Made by a program: the position numbers and the translations under genes. From positions 372,001 to 436,000 of the forward strand of contig NZ_PJON01000003.1 in assembly GCF_002900975.1 (NCBI RefSeq): a stretch of DNA of 64,000 nucleotides. Direction: 5' to 3'. The notes below the pieces were generated by a model. It made no database searches and was not told the DNA's origin. It saw nothing but the letters and a program-made list of their open reading frames with translations. The stretch is from Tabrizicola aquatica. Lineage in GTDB: Bacteria > Pseudomonadota > Alphaproteobacteria > Rhodobacterales > Rhodobacteraceae. This document shows positions 42,324-50,424 of the stretch, piece after piece. The first letter of the stretch is position 1. Every line of letters starts with the position of its first letter.

Positions 42324-43468
42324 GGGGCCGGGTCCGCCTTGCCCGCCGCCTTGCGGCTGCGCCGGGAGGAAGGGGCGGGGGGCGGGGTCGTGCCATCCTC
42401 GGGCAGAAGCACCCGCGCCTCGGCGCCGCGATAAAGCAGACTGGAGCGGTACTGTTCGACCGCGAAGCGGGTCAGCACACCGATGGCGGCCGCGACCGGC
42501 ACGGCGATCAGCATGCCGACGAAGCCGAAGACCGAGCCGAAGGCGGACAGCGCGAACAACAGCCAGACCGGGTGCAGGCCGACCGACTTGCCCACCAGTT
42601 TCGGGGTCAGGATGTTGCCCTCGATGAACTGGCCCACGGCGAAGATCGCGGCGATGATGCCGATCTGCACCCAGTCGCCCCAGAACTGGACCAGCGCCAG
42701 GCCCACCGCCAGCGTGCCGCCGATGATCGAGCCGACGTAGGGGATGAAGGTGATCGCCCCGGCAATCGCGCCCACCACCAGGCCGAATTGCAGCCCCGCC
42801 GCCATCAGTGCGACCGCGTAGAAGGTGCCCAGCGCCAGGCAGACCGAGACCTGGCCGCGCACGAAGCCGGCCAGCACGGCGTCCACCTCGCGCGCGAGGC
42901 GGCGGATCGTGGGGGCATGGTCGCGCGGCAGCATGGCGTCGATGCGGTCCAGCATCTCGTCCCAGTCCAGCAGCATGTAGAAGGCCACCACCGGCACGAC
43001 GACGATAAACACGACGACCGAGATCACCCCCAAGGCAGAGTTGAGGACACCCTGCGCCAGCTGCGCGCCGCGCGCCTGGATCGCGGTCCCGATTTCGGCC
43101 AGGGTCTGGCGGATGGTCGAGGTGCTGTCCGCCAGTTCCGGGAACCGCTCCAAGAGGAAGCCTTGCAGCCGCTTGGCGATGTCGGGGGCGGAATTGATCA
43201 GGGCGGTCAGCTGGCTGACCAGGGTCGGGATCACCGCGAGGACCAGAAGGACCACCAGGATCAGCGCGACCAGCGAGATCAGCGTGGTGGCGGCGACGCG
43301 ACTCATACCCGCCCGCTCCAGCCGGTCGGCGACGGGGTCGAGGAAATAGGCAAGGGCGCCGCCCACAAGGAAGGGCAGCAGGACGTTGCCCAGGAACCAG
43401 AACAGCACCAGGAAAAGCACCGCGGCGATGCCCCAGTAACGCAGCTGGTCTTTGATCGGCAGGGCCAT
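42320..43468 (-). CDS. AI-2E/PerM family membrane protein
   Basis: Membrane protein of 382 aa with about seven spans: a first helix pair (IAAVLFLVLFWFLGNVLLPFLVGGALAYFLDPVADRLE), a soluble helical insert (about 70-140) and later pore-like segments (GAIAGAITFIPYVGSIIGG). The C-terminal 35 residues are proline- and basic-rich. The family is called AI-2E but many members export other solutes or ions, and nothing here implies quorum sensing. AGGGGA upstream supports the ATG at 43468. Coupled to hdaA. Confidence 0.85.
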   Translation of the reverse strand: MALPIKDQLRYWGIAAVLFLVLFWFLGNVLLPFLVGGALAYFLDPVADRLERAGMSRVAATTLISLVALILVVLLVLAVIPTLVSQLTALINSAPDIAKRLQGFLLERFPELADSTSTIRQTLAEIGTAIQARGAQLAQGVLNSALGVISVVVFIVVVPVVAFYMLLDWDEMLDRIDAMLPRDHAPTIRRLAREVDAVLAGFVRGQVSVCLALGTFYAVALMAAGLQFGLVVGAIAGAITFIPYVGSIIGGTLAVGLALVQFWGDWVQIGIIAAIFAVGQFIEGNILTPKLVGKSVGLHPVWLLFALSAFGSVFGFVGMLIAVPVAAAIGVLTRFAVEQYRSSLLYRGAEARVLLPEDGTTPPPAPSSRRSRKAAGKADPAP

Positions 43469-43560
43469 GTGGGCTTCCCCTTGGAAAGGCCCCACATATC
43501 GCCCCTGCCGCGCCGCCGCGCAAGGGGTTGGCGTTTCGGCGGGATTTCGCTGTCAGCTGC

Positions 43561-43584
43561 CGCTTAAGGACCGCCCCTTAAGCG
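43561..43584. promoter_or_regulatory. Inverted repeat upstream of the PepSY operon
   Basis: CGCTTAAGG (43561-43569) and CCTTAAGCG (43576-43584) form a perfect 9-bp inverted repeat with a six-base spacer, 120 bases before the PepSY start. It could be an operator, perhaps for the LuxR-type protein encoded in the same operon, or a hairpin. No direct support for either. Confidence 0.35.
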
Positions 43585-43703
43585 CAGGGTCGATGGACCG
43601 CGGGCCCAGGCTGCGGGCAGATCGGGGCAGCCGGGGCAATCGTCCCGGCCCGGTCCTTCGCCCGATGGGTGGGCCGGTCCCTCACCTACCGAAAGGTCTG
43701 ACC

Positions 43704-43970
43704 ATGACATCGAAATTCCTGCTTCCCCTGACGCTGGCCGCCTTCACCCCCTTTGCCGCGCTGGCGATGCCGGTGGTGGGCGACGTGATCGGCACCGATC
43801 CTGCCACCGCGACAGCGGCCCTGGAGAAGGCCGGCTGCAAGGTCGTCGAGTTCGAGGCCGAGGATGGCAAGATCGAGGCCAAGTGTACCGACACCGCCAC
43901 CAACAAGCTGATGGAAGTCTACCTTGATCCGGCCAGCGGCAAGGTCGTCGAAATCAAGGCCGAGGACTGA
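43704..43970 (+). CDS. Small exported PepSY-domain protein
   Basis: Protein of 88 aa: signal peptide MTSKFLLPLTLAAFTPFAALA and one PepSY-type domain (VVGDVIGTDPATATAALEKAGCKVVEFEAEDGKIEAKC, then MEVYLDPASGKVVEIKAED). Two cysteines (GCKV and AKC) could form a disulfide. PepSY proteins next to a cytochrome b are thought to assist or inhibit periplasmic redox or protease functions. The next gene starts one base after its stop. Confidence 0.83.
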   Translation: MTSKFLLPLTLAAFTPFAALAMPVVGDVIGTDPATATAALEKAGCKVVEFEAEDGKIEAKCTDTATNKLMEVYLDPASGKVVEIKAED

Positions 43971-43971
43971 C

Positions 43972-44601
43972 ATGGCCGCCCCCCTGACCCTTGCCGCGCC
44001 GCCGTCTCTGTGGGACCCGGTGGTCCGTCTGACGCATTGGGGGATCGCCGTTTCGGTCCTGGCCAATGCGCTGGTGACCGAGGGCGGCAGCCTGTGGCAT
44101 GTCCTGCTGGGCTGGCTGGTGCTGGCGCTTCTGATGCTGCGGCTGGTCTGGGGGGCGCTTGGCCCGACCGAGGCGCGGTTCTCGGCCTTCCCGCCCAATC
44201 CGGTGGCGGCGCTGCGCCATCTGGGGCAACTCGCCTCGGGCCGGGTGCGGGACTATCCCTCGCACAACCCGGCGGGGGCGATGATGGCCTATGCATTTTG
44301 GGCCTGCCTGGCGCTGGTGACGGTGACGGGCCTGGTGATGACCGGCGGTGCGACACCGATGCAGGTGGCGGCGGACAAGGCGGCGGTTGCATCCGGCGAC
44401 TGGTCTGCTTTGATCCGCAAGGGCGGGGACGATAACGACGAGGATTCGGGCCTGCGCCATACCGCCGAGGAGGTGCATGAAGTGGTGGCCAATCTGCTGT
44501 TGATCCTGGCCGCGCTGCACGTGGCCGGGGTCGTGGTCGAGGGGCGCGCGATGCGGCGCAACCTGGTCGCGCCGATGCTGCTGGGCGAAAGGCGCAAATG
44601 A
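43972..44601 (+). CDS. Cytochrome b561-type membrane protein
   Basis: Di-heme-type integral membrane cytochrome of 209 aa with about four spans. Likely heme-ligand histidines: VVRLTHWGIAV (about 18-28), SLWHVLLGWLVLALLMLRLVWG (about 40-61) and EEVHEVVANLLLILAALHVAGVV near the C-terminus. Between spans three and four is a loop with an acidic run (RKGGDDNDEDSGLRH). It probably passes electrons between the quinone pool and a periplasmic acceptor. Sandwiched between the PepSY and LuxR genes, with a four-base overlap to the latter. Confidence 0.86.
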   Translation: MAAPLTLAAPPSLWDPVVRLTHWGIAVSVLANALVTEGGSLWHVLLGWLVLALLMLRLVWGALGPTEARFSAFPPNPVAALRHLGQLASGRVRDYPSHNPAGAMMAYAFWACLALVTVTGLVMTGGATPMQVAADKAAVASGDWSALIRKGGDDNDEDSGLRHTAEEVHEVVANLLLILAALHVAGVVVEGRAMRRNLVAPMLLGERRK

Positions 44602-45116
44602 CGGCGACGGCAGGCTTGAAAGAGGCGGGGCGGCGGCAGACGGCCGCCCTGTTGGCGTTTCTGTTGGTCCAGACACTGGGCACGGTGTTCTTCGTCGGCG
44701 ACGTGATCGGCGACCTGCGCGAGGACCCGACCTCGGTTCATTTCATCTTCGAGGCGGGGGTGACGGCGGCGCTGGTGCTGGGAATCGTCTTTGGCGCCTT
44801 CGCGCTGCGCCGGACGATCGAGCTTTTGCGGGCGCAGGAGCAGGCGCTGGACGTGGCGCGGGGCGCCTTGGGCGAGGTGATCGAGACGCAGTTCCAGGCC
44901 TGGGCGCTGACCCCGGCCGAGCGTGATGTGGGCTTTCTGGCGCTGAAGGGCCTGGACGTGGCCGAGATCGCCGAGCTGCGCGGCGCGGCGCAGGGCACGG
45001 TCCGGGCACAGCTGACGCGGATCTATGCCAAGGCCGGGGTCTCGGGACGGGCGCAGTTCGCGGCTTTCTTCGTCGAGGATCTGCTGGGCCAGGGCGTTCC
45101 CGCTTCGGTGGGTTAG
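44598..45116 (+). CDS. Membrane-anchored LuxR-type regulator
   Basis: Protein of 172 aa. Two hydrophobic helices (about 15-33 and 46-69) precede a coiled segment (RTIELLRAQEQALDVARGAL) and a LuxR/GerE-type helix-turn-helix (about 105-165: LTPAERDVGFLALKGLDVAEIAELRGAAQGTVRAQLTRIYAKAGVSGRAQF). No sensory PAS or autoinducer domain. It would bind DNA from the inner membrane, and the overlap with the cytochrome b gene (ATGA) suggests it monitors that redox module or envelope state. Target unknown; the inverted repeat at 43561-43584 is a candidate. Confidence 0.78.
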   Translation: MTATAGLKEAGRRQTAALLAFLLVQTLGTVFFVGDVIGDLREDPTSVHFIFEAGVTAALVLGIVFGAFALRRTIELLRAQEQALDVARGALGEVIETQFQAWALTPAERDVGFLALKGLDVAEIAELRGAAQGTVRAQLTRIYAKAGVSGRAQFAAFFVEDLLGQGVPASVG

Positions 45117-45134
45117 CCGCTGGGCATGGGGACG

Positions 45135-45259
45135 GTGGGCGGATCGCCCACCCTACGCCCGTTAGTCCCGAATGTGACTTTGTGAAGTGGGGCCTGTGCG
45201 GTGCCCTGAATGACCTGCCGTCATCCGCAGGGGCGTAGCGTGGGCGATGCGCCCACCCC
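45135..45259. repeat. Inverted pair of GTGGGCG/CGCCCAC hairpin repeats
   Basis: Copy 1: GGTGGGCG (45135-45142) pairs with CGCCCACC (45146-45153), followed by CTACGCCC. Copy 2, inverted: GGGCGTAG (45231-45238) then GTGGGCG (45240-45246) pairing with CGCCCAC (45250-45256). The pair flanks about 68 bases in the convergent gap between the LuxR-type gene and the hemolysin III gene. REP-like, possibly bidirectional terminators. Confidence 0.6.
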
Positions 45260-45261
45260 GG

Positions 45262-45921
45262 TCAGGCCACCGCGACCGCCACCGCGGCAAAGTGCATTCC
45301 CGCCGCCGCCGCGACAAAGAGATGCCAGATCGCGTTCTGGAACCGCAGCCGCTCCCACACATAAAAGGCCACGCCGGCCACATAGGTCAGCCCCCCCGCT
45401 GCCAGCAGCCACAGCGAGACCGAGGGCAACGCGGCCGAGACCGGGCCGATGGCGATGACGCCGACCCAGCCCAAGAGGATATAGGCCAGGATCGCCAGCC
45501 GGTCATAGCGGCCCGGCAGAACCACCTTGACCACGATCCCCAGTGCGGCGCCGGTCCAGACCACGATCCCCAGGCCCCAGGCCCAGGAGCTGTCCAGATG
45601 CGGGATCACGGCCGTGTAGGTGCCGGCGATCATCACGTAGATCATCGAATGGTCGAAGCGCCGCAGCAGCCATTTCAGCGCCGAGGGCGGCGTCATGTTG
45701 TAGGCCAGCGAGAAGCCCCACATCAGGAAGAACCCGGCGGCATAGACGGCCAGCGCGGCGAAAGTGCCGATTCCGGCTGTTTGCAATGCGTGGAACAGCA
45801 GGATCGGAAAGGCGATGATCCCGGCCAAGAGGGCGAGGGCGTGGACGATGCCATCGGCCAGGAGCTCGTGCAGCGAAAGCTCGCGCTTTTTCAGGCGGTA
45901 GTGGTCGGAGGGCAGGGTCAT
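45262..45921 (-). CDS. Hemolysin III / YqfA-family membrane protein
   Basis: PAQR-related membrane protein of 219 aa with seven spans. Diagnostic segments: ELLADGIVHALALLAGIIAFP (first span), MTPPSALKWLLRRFDHSMIYVMIAGTYTA (about 74-102, containing the FDHSMIY metal-site motif) and a C-terminal NAIWHLFVAAAAGMHF (His residues). Despite the name, haemolysis is not implied; bacterial members affect membrane lipid balance. The start is taken at the ATG at 45921; one at 45945 is possible, and neither has a clear Shine-Dalgarno. Confidence 0.86.
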   Translation of the reverse strand: MTLPSDHYRLKKRELSLHELLADGIVHALALLAGIIAFPILLFHALQTAGIGTFAALAVYAAGFFLMWGFSLAYNMTPPSALKWLLRRFDHSMIYVMIAGTYTAVIPHLDSSWAWGLGIVVWTGAALGIVVKVVLPGRYDRLAILAYILLGWVGVIAIGPVSAALPSVSLWLLAAGGLTYVAGVAFYVWERLRFQNAIWHLFVAAAAGMHFAAVAVAVA

Positions 45922-46009
45922 GGTGTCAGTCTGGCGCGGAAACATTACCGATAGATGACCGGCGGTGATCGCCGGTCAAGCCACCTTTGCGCGACCTGCC
46001 GCTGCGTCA

Positions 46010-46999
46010 CTAGATGCGCTGCGGCAGTTCGGGCTTGTTCTGCACGACCTCCTCGATCGCATCCATCACCTCGGGCGTCAACTTGGCCTTGTGGTCCAGC
46101 GCCTCCAGGTTGTCCTGCAACTGCTCCAGCCTTGAGGCCCCCAGGATCACGGTCGACACACGCGGGTTCGCCAGGCACCACAGAAGCGCCATGTGGTGGA
46201 TCGGCAGGCCCGCGTCCGAGGCGATCCTGGCCAGGGCCTTGATCTGCGGGATGCGGCGTGCGCCTTTCGGCCCCTCGACGATCTCGCGCAGCCAATCATA
46301 GCCGGGCAGGGCGGCACGGCTGTCCTGCGGCACGCCGTCATTGTACTTGCCGGTCAGAAGGCCCGAGGCCAGCGGCGACCAGATGGTGGTGCCAAGGCCG
46401 TAGGTGTCATAGACCGGCAGATAGTCGCGTTCGACCTTGTCCCGCTCGAAAAGGTTGTACTGCGGCTGCTCCATCGTCGGCGGGGTCAGGCCGTCGCGGC
46501 GGGCGACCAGATGCGCCTCGGTGATCTGCTGGCCCGACCATTCCGAGGTGCCCCAGTAGATCACCTTGCCCTGCAGGATCAGGTTGTGCATCGCCCGCAC
46601 GGTTTCCTCGATCGGCGTGTCGATGTCGGGGCGGTGGCAGAAGTAGAGGTCAAGGTGATCGACGCGCAGCCGCTTCAGCGCGGCATGGCAGGCTTCGGTC
46701 ACATGCTTGGCCGAAAGGCCGCGCTGGGTGGGCTTGTCGCCGCCCCAATAGACCTTGGACGAGACGATAAAGCTGTCGCGGCCCCAGCCCAACTCCTGGA
46801 TCGCCTGGCCCATGACCTGTTCCGAGGCCCCGGCCTCGTACCCCTCCGCATTGTCGAAGAAGTTGATCCCGGCGTCATAGGCGGCGGTAAGAAGCTGTTT
46901 GGCCGGGCCCACATCGACCTGATTGGCGAAGGTGACCCAGGACCCGAAAGAGAACTCGCTGACCTTCAGCCCCGATTTGCCCAGACGACGGTATTCCAT
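46010..46999 (-). CDS. Aldo/keto reductase (Kv-beta/YghZ-like)
   Basis: NAD(P)H-dependent reductase of 329 aa. Begins MEYRRLGKSGLKVSEFSFGSW; catalytic residues are visible in FFDNAEGYEAG (Asp, Tyr), SSKVYWGG (Lys) and YFCHRPD (His). The extended loops and the WSPLASGLLTGKYNDGVP segment place it with the voltage-gated potassium channel beta-subunit-like group that includes YghZ. GGAG six bases before the ATG at 46999 fixes the start over an upstream ATG at 47011. Substrate unknown, perhaps a reactive aldehyde such as methylglyoxal. Confidence 0.87.
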   Translation of the reverse strand: MEYRRLGKSGLKVSEFSFGSWVTFANQVDVGPAKQLLTAAYDAGINFFDNAEGYEAGASEQVMGQAIQELGWGRDSFIVSSKVYWGGDKPTQRGLSAKHVTEACHAALKRLRVDHLDLYFCHRPDIDTPIEETVRAMHNLILQGKVIYWGTSEWSGQQITEAHLVARRDGLTPPTMEQPQYNLFERDKVERDYLPVYDTYGLGTTIWSPLASGLLTGKYNDGVPQDSRAALPGYDWLREIVEGPKGARRIPQIKALARIASDAGLPIHHMALLWCLANPRVSTVILGASRLEQLQDNLEALDHKAKLTPEVMDAIEEVVQNKPELPQRI

Positions 47000-47182
47000 G
47001 CTGCTCTCCATGCTTTTCAGATAACGGGCGACAGTGCTGTCGCAGGGTTGAGGTCCGGGCGCACAAAGCTGCGGCGGGCAGGGCCCTCCGGTACCATGGG
47101 ACAAGCGTTCACGGGCTAGATGGTTCCCGGCGCGGTTTCATCTTGCGAAACAGTACCGGCAAAGGTCGCGCGGCTGAAGGCG

Positions 47183-47213
47183 GCCGGGGTCCCGCGTGAT
47201 GCAGGACCCCGGC
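47183..47213 (-). terminator. Hairpin 3' of proS
   Basis: GCCGGGGTCC (47183-47192) pairs perfectly with GGACCCCGGC (47204-47213) around an 11-base loop, nine bases past the proS stop on the minus strand. No T-run follows, so termination may be weak or Rho-assisted. Confidence 0.5.
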
Positions 47214-47221
47214 GCGGCGGG

Positions 47222-48559
47222 TCAGATACCGGCGTAGATCTGGGCGATCCGGTCGACGGCGGCTTCGGGCGAGACCTCTTCGGATTCGCCGGTGCGGCGG
47301 CAGGTCAGTTCGACCACCCCGTTCGCCAGGCCGCGCGGGCCGACGGTGATCCGCCAGGGCAGGCCGATCAGGTCCATCGTGGCGAATTTTGCCCCGGCGC
47401 GTTCGTCGCGGTCGTCATACAGCGCCTCAAGCCCCTTGGCCCGCAGCGCCTTGTACAGCCCCTCGCAGGCGGCATCGGCGGCGCTGTCGCCCTGCTTCAG
47501 GTTCACGATGCCGACCGGGAAGGGGGTGACCCCCTCCGGCCAGATGATGCCCTTGTCGTCATGGCTCGCCTCGATGATCGCGCCCAGAAGGCGGGAAACG
47601 CCGATGCCGTGCGACCCCATCTCAACCGGGACCTTGGTGCCTTCGGCCGTGGTGACTTCAGCGCCCATCGACTGGGAATACTTGGTGCCAAAATAGAAGA
47701 TCTGCCCGACCTCGATGCCCCGGCCGACCTTGCGGTGCGCTTCGGGGACCTGGTCGAACACTGCCTGGTCGTGGGTTTCGTCGGTGCGGGCGTAAAGGGT
47801 GGTGAACTCCTTGCAGACATCGGCCACCTGCGCGCGGTCGTCATAGTCGATGTCGCGCTGACCCAGTTTCAGAGCGGTCACGCGGTCGTCGTAGAACACC
47901 TCGGACTCGCCCGTCTGCGCCAGCACCAGGAATTCATGCGTGTTGTCGCCGCCGATGGGGCCAGACGCCGCGCGCATCGGGATCGCGGTCAGGCCCATGC
48001 GTTCATAGGTGCGCAGATAGCTGACCATGTGGCGGTTGTAGGCATGGAGTGCCGCGTCGCGGTCCACGTCGAAGTTGTAGCCGTCCTTCATCAGGAACTC
48101 GCGCCCGCGCATGACGCCGAACCGGGGGCGCATCTCGTCGCGGAACTTCCACTGGATGTGGTAGAGCGTCAGCGGCAGGTCCTTGTAGCTGTTGACGTGC
48201 GACCGGAAGATGTCGGTGATCATCTCCTCGTTCGTCGGGCCGTACAGCATGTCACGGTCCTGCCGGTCCTTGATCCGCAGCATTTCCTGGCCGTAGTCGT
48301 CATAGCGACCCGACTCGCGCCACAGGTCGGCGGGTTGCAGCGTCGGCATCAGAAGCGGGATGTGCCCGGCGCGGATCTGTTCCTGATGCACGATCTCTTC
48401 GATCCGCTTCAGCACGCGATAGCCCAGCGGCAGCCAGGAATAGATGCCGGCCGCCTGCTGCTTGATCATGCCGGCGCGCAGCATGTAGCGGTGCGAGACG
48501 ATCTGCGCCTCGGCGGGGTTTTCCTTCAGGACGGGCAGGAAGTAGCGGGAAAGACGCAT
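47222..48559 (-). CDS. proS: Prolyl-tRNA synthetase
   Basis: Class II aminoacyl-tRNA synthetase charging tRNA-Pro, 445 aa, the short alphaproteobacterial form without the INS editing domain. Class II motifs: motif 1 region around [24 protein letters not shown] (about 38-61), motif 2 [29 protein letters not shown] (about 137-165) and motif 3 [16 protein letters not shown]. The C-terminal anticodon-binding domain starts near [15 protein letters not shown]. No trans-editing factor gene is adjacent. Confidence 0.96.
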   Translation of the reverse strand: MRLSRYFLPVLKENPAEAQIVSHRYMLRAGMIKQQAAGIYSWLPLGYRVLKRIEEIVHQEQIRAGHIPLLMPTLQPADLWRESGRYDDYGQEMLRIKDRQDRDMLYGPTNEEMITDIFRSHVNSYKDLPLTLYHIQWKFRDEMRPRFGVMRGREFLMKDGYNFDVDRDAALHAYNRHMVSYLRTYERMGLTAIPMRAASGPIGGDNTHEFLVLAQTGESEVFYDDRVTALKLGQRDIDYDDRAQVADVCKEFTTLYARTDETHDQAVFDQVPEAHRKVGRGIEVGQIFYFGTKYSQSMGAEVTTAEGTKVPVEMGSHGIGVSRLLGAIIEASHDDKGIIWPEGVTPFPVGIVNLKQGDSAADAACEGLYKALRAKGLEALYDDRDERAGAKFATMDLIGLPWRITVGPRGLANGVVELTCRRTGESEEVSPEAAVDRIAQIYAGI

Positions 48560-48628
48560 GGCGGGCCTTTGGCTTTAGGGACCCGGGTTTCCTAACGGCT
48601 TCGCGGCCACCCCGCAAGGCGGCGGGGC

Positions 48629-49594
48629 TCAGGCGGCCATCTCGACCACGATGTTGCCGGGTTTGTGGAAGCTTTCGGCCAGGCTGTGGGCCTGCGCTAA
48701 CTGGTCGAAGGGCAGGACGGGGCCAAGTGCGGGCGTGTAGGCGCCCGCCAGGTGCAGGTCGACAAGCCGGCGCATCGAGGGCAGGTCGTCGCGGTTGGTG
48801 CCGGTCAGGATGCGGCGGCCGTCGCGGCGGGGGCGGAGCGCCGCGCCCAGCATCTGGGGCAGGTCGGCGGTGATCAGGACCAGCCGCCCGCCCGGGGCCA
48901 GAAGCGGCCGCGCGCCGGGCCAGGCAAGCTTGCCCATCACGTCGACGATCACGTCGAAGGGGCCAGAGGGGGGCTGGTCGCGATAGTCGCTGACCGCCTC
49001 GGCCCCCAACTGGCGGGCCAGCGCGTGGTTCGCGGGCGAGGCGGTGGCGCTGACCCGCGCGCCAAGGTGGCGGCCGATCTGCACCGCAGCCCCCCCCACG
49101 GCCCCGGTCGCGCCAGCCACCAGCAGGCGTTCGCCGGGTTGCAGGCGGGCGCGGTCGATCAGGAACTCGGCTGCGGTAAGGCCGCCGAAAAAGAAAGCCG
49201 CGCCGGTGCGGAAATCAAGCGTCTCGGGCAGGGGCAGGATCGTGCCGGTGGCGGCGATGGTCAGATACTCGCGGTGCGCCCCACCCTTGAAGCCCTTGAG
49301 GCCAAAGACCTTTTGCCCTGGCTGGAACCCCTCGGCCCCCGGCTCCACGGCCGCCACCTCGCCCGCGAAGGCCCAGCCGGGGGCGACGCGGGGGCGGGTC
49401 AGGCCAAGGGCCAGCCGGACCATCAGGCCCAGACCCCGGGGCACCCTGCCCGAGCGCATCCGGGCATCCCCGGCGGTGACGGGGGCGGTGTGGACACGGA
49501 CCAGAACCTCTCCCGCGCCGGGCGTGGGGACGGGGTCATCGCGGAAGGCGATGGTCGAGGGCGGGCCATAGGCGGTGTAATGCGCGGTTTTCAT
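48629..49594 (-). CDS. Medium-chain reductase, quinone-oxidoreductase-like
   Basis: NAD(P)-binding medium-chain dehydrogenase/reductase of 321 aa: N-terminal GroES-like part (GEVLVRVHTAPVTAGDARMRSG) and cofactor-binding LLVAGATGAVGGAAVQIGRHLGA (about 141-163). The catalytic zinc-ligand cysteine pattern of alcohol dehydrogenases is absent, so a zinc-free quinone oxidoreductase or enone reductase is more likely. The ATG at 49594 is chosen; the frame stays open well upstream without sense. It is divergent from the ThuA-domain gene. Confidence 0.8.
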   Translation of the reverse strand: MKTAHYTAYGPPSTIAFRDDPVPTPGAGEVLVRVHTAPVTAGDARMRSGRVPRGLGLMVRLALGLTRPRVAPGWAFAGEVAAVEPGAEGFQPGQKVFGLKGFKGGAHREYLTIAATGTILPLPETLDFRTGAAFFFGGLTAAEFLIDRARLQPGERLLVAGATGAVGGAAVQIGRHLGARVSATASPANHALARQLGAEAVSDYRDQPPSGPFDVIVDVMGKLAWPGARPLLAPGGRLVLITADLPQMLGAALRPRRDGRRILTGTNRDDLPSMRRLVDLHLAGAYTPALGPVLPFDQLAQAHSLAESFHKPGNIVVEMAA

Positions 49595-49739
49595 AAGTTG
49601 TCCGGGATAAGGCCGCGCAAGGCTAGGCCCCGGTCGGCCGAGGGTCAAAGGCTGCATGTCGGCCGTAGGGATTACCTTACCGCGTTGACCGCCGCGCCGT
49701 CGCTGCCTAGCCTGCCCGGCAAGAACCGGAGGGGACGAC

Positions 49740-50390
49740 ATGGCAAAGGCATTGGTAACCTGGGGCGGCTGGGACGGGCATGAGCCGGACAAGGTGGCCG
49801 CGCTTTTCGCCGATTGGCTGCGCGAGGCGGGGATGGAGGTCGAGGTGACCGACACGCTGGCCTGTTTCGACGATCCGGCCCGGCTGGAAGGGCTGAGCCT
49901 GATCGTCCCGGTCTGGACCATGTCGAAGATCGAGAAGGAGCAGGCCAAGAACGCCTGCGCCGCCGTTGCCGGGGGCGTGGGCCTGGCTGGCTGCCACGGC
50001 GGCATGTGCGACGCCTTCCGCGAGAATGTGGATTGGCAGTTCATGACCGGCGCGCAATGGGTGGCGCATCCGGGCAATGACGGGGTGGACTATGGGGTGC
50101 GGATCGTCTCGGACGATCCCCTGGTCGCGGGCGTGGGCGATTTCACGGTCAAGACCGAGCAGTATTACCTGCACGTCGATCCGGTGGTGAAGGTCCATGC
50201 CGTCTGCGACTTCCCACTGCTCGAGGGGCCGCATTCCCCGAACGGGCCGGTGGCGATGCCGGTGGTGTTCACCAAACGCTGGGGCGCGGGGCGGGTCTAT
50301 TACAACGCGCTTGGCCACCAGCGGAACGTGATCGACAATGGCCCGGCGGCCGAGTTGATGCGGCGCGGCCTCCTCTGGGCGGCACGCTGA
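49740..50390 (+). CDS. ThuA-domain protein
   Basis: Protein of 216 aa with the class I glutamine amidotransferase-like ThuA fold: KALVTWGGWDGHEPDKVAALFADWL at the start, LIVPVWTMSKIEKEQ, GLAGCHGGMCDAF (about 81-93, in the position of the nucleophile elbow) and VVFTKRWGAGRVYYNALGHQ (about 178-197). ThuA was first linked to trehalose/maltitol use in rhizobia, but many members act in other sugar or glycoside pathways. GGAGG upstream supports the start. No sugar transporter lies nearby, so the substrate is open. Confidence 0.8.
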   Translation: MAKALVTWGGWDGHEPDKVAALFADWLREAGMEVEVTDTLACFDDPARLEGLSLIVPVWTMSKIEKEQAKNACAAVAGGVGLAGCHGGMCDAFRENVDWQFMTGAQWVAHPGNDGVDYGVRIVSDDPLVAGVGDFTVKTEQYYLHVDPVVKVHAVCDFPLLEGPHSPNGPVAMPVVFTKRWGAGRVYYNALGHQRNVIDNGPAAELMRRGLLWAAR

Positions 50391-50424
50391 AGGTAGGGTG
50401 CGTGATATCACGCACCTTACGCCC
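50391..50424. repeat. GCGTGATATCACGC palindromic repeat at the thuA-like/glmS junction
   Basis: GGTGCGTGATATCACGCACC (50397-50416) is a perfect 20-bp palindrome inside a longer near-symmetrical stretch (GGTAGG before and CTTACG after). It fills the 34-base convergent gap between two stop codons. Repeats of the form GTAGGGTGCG...CGCACC are widespread in bacteria. Likely a bidirectional terminator. Confidence 0.6.

Noticed and set aside
42320-43468. Quorum-sensing role for the AI-2E family gene
   Set aside because: The family name is historical; no luxS, lsr or autoinducer gene is present in the window.
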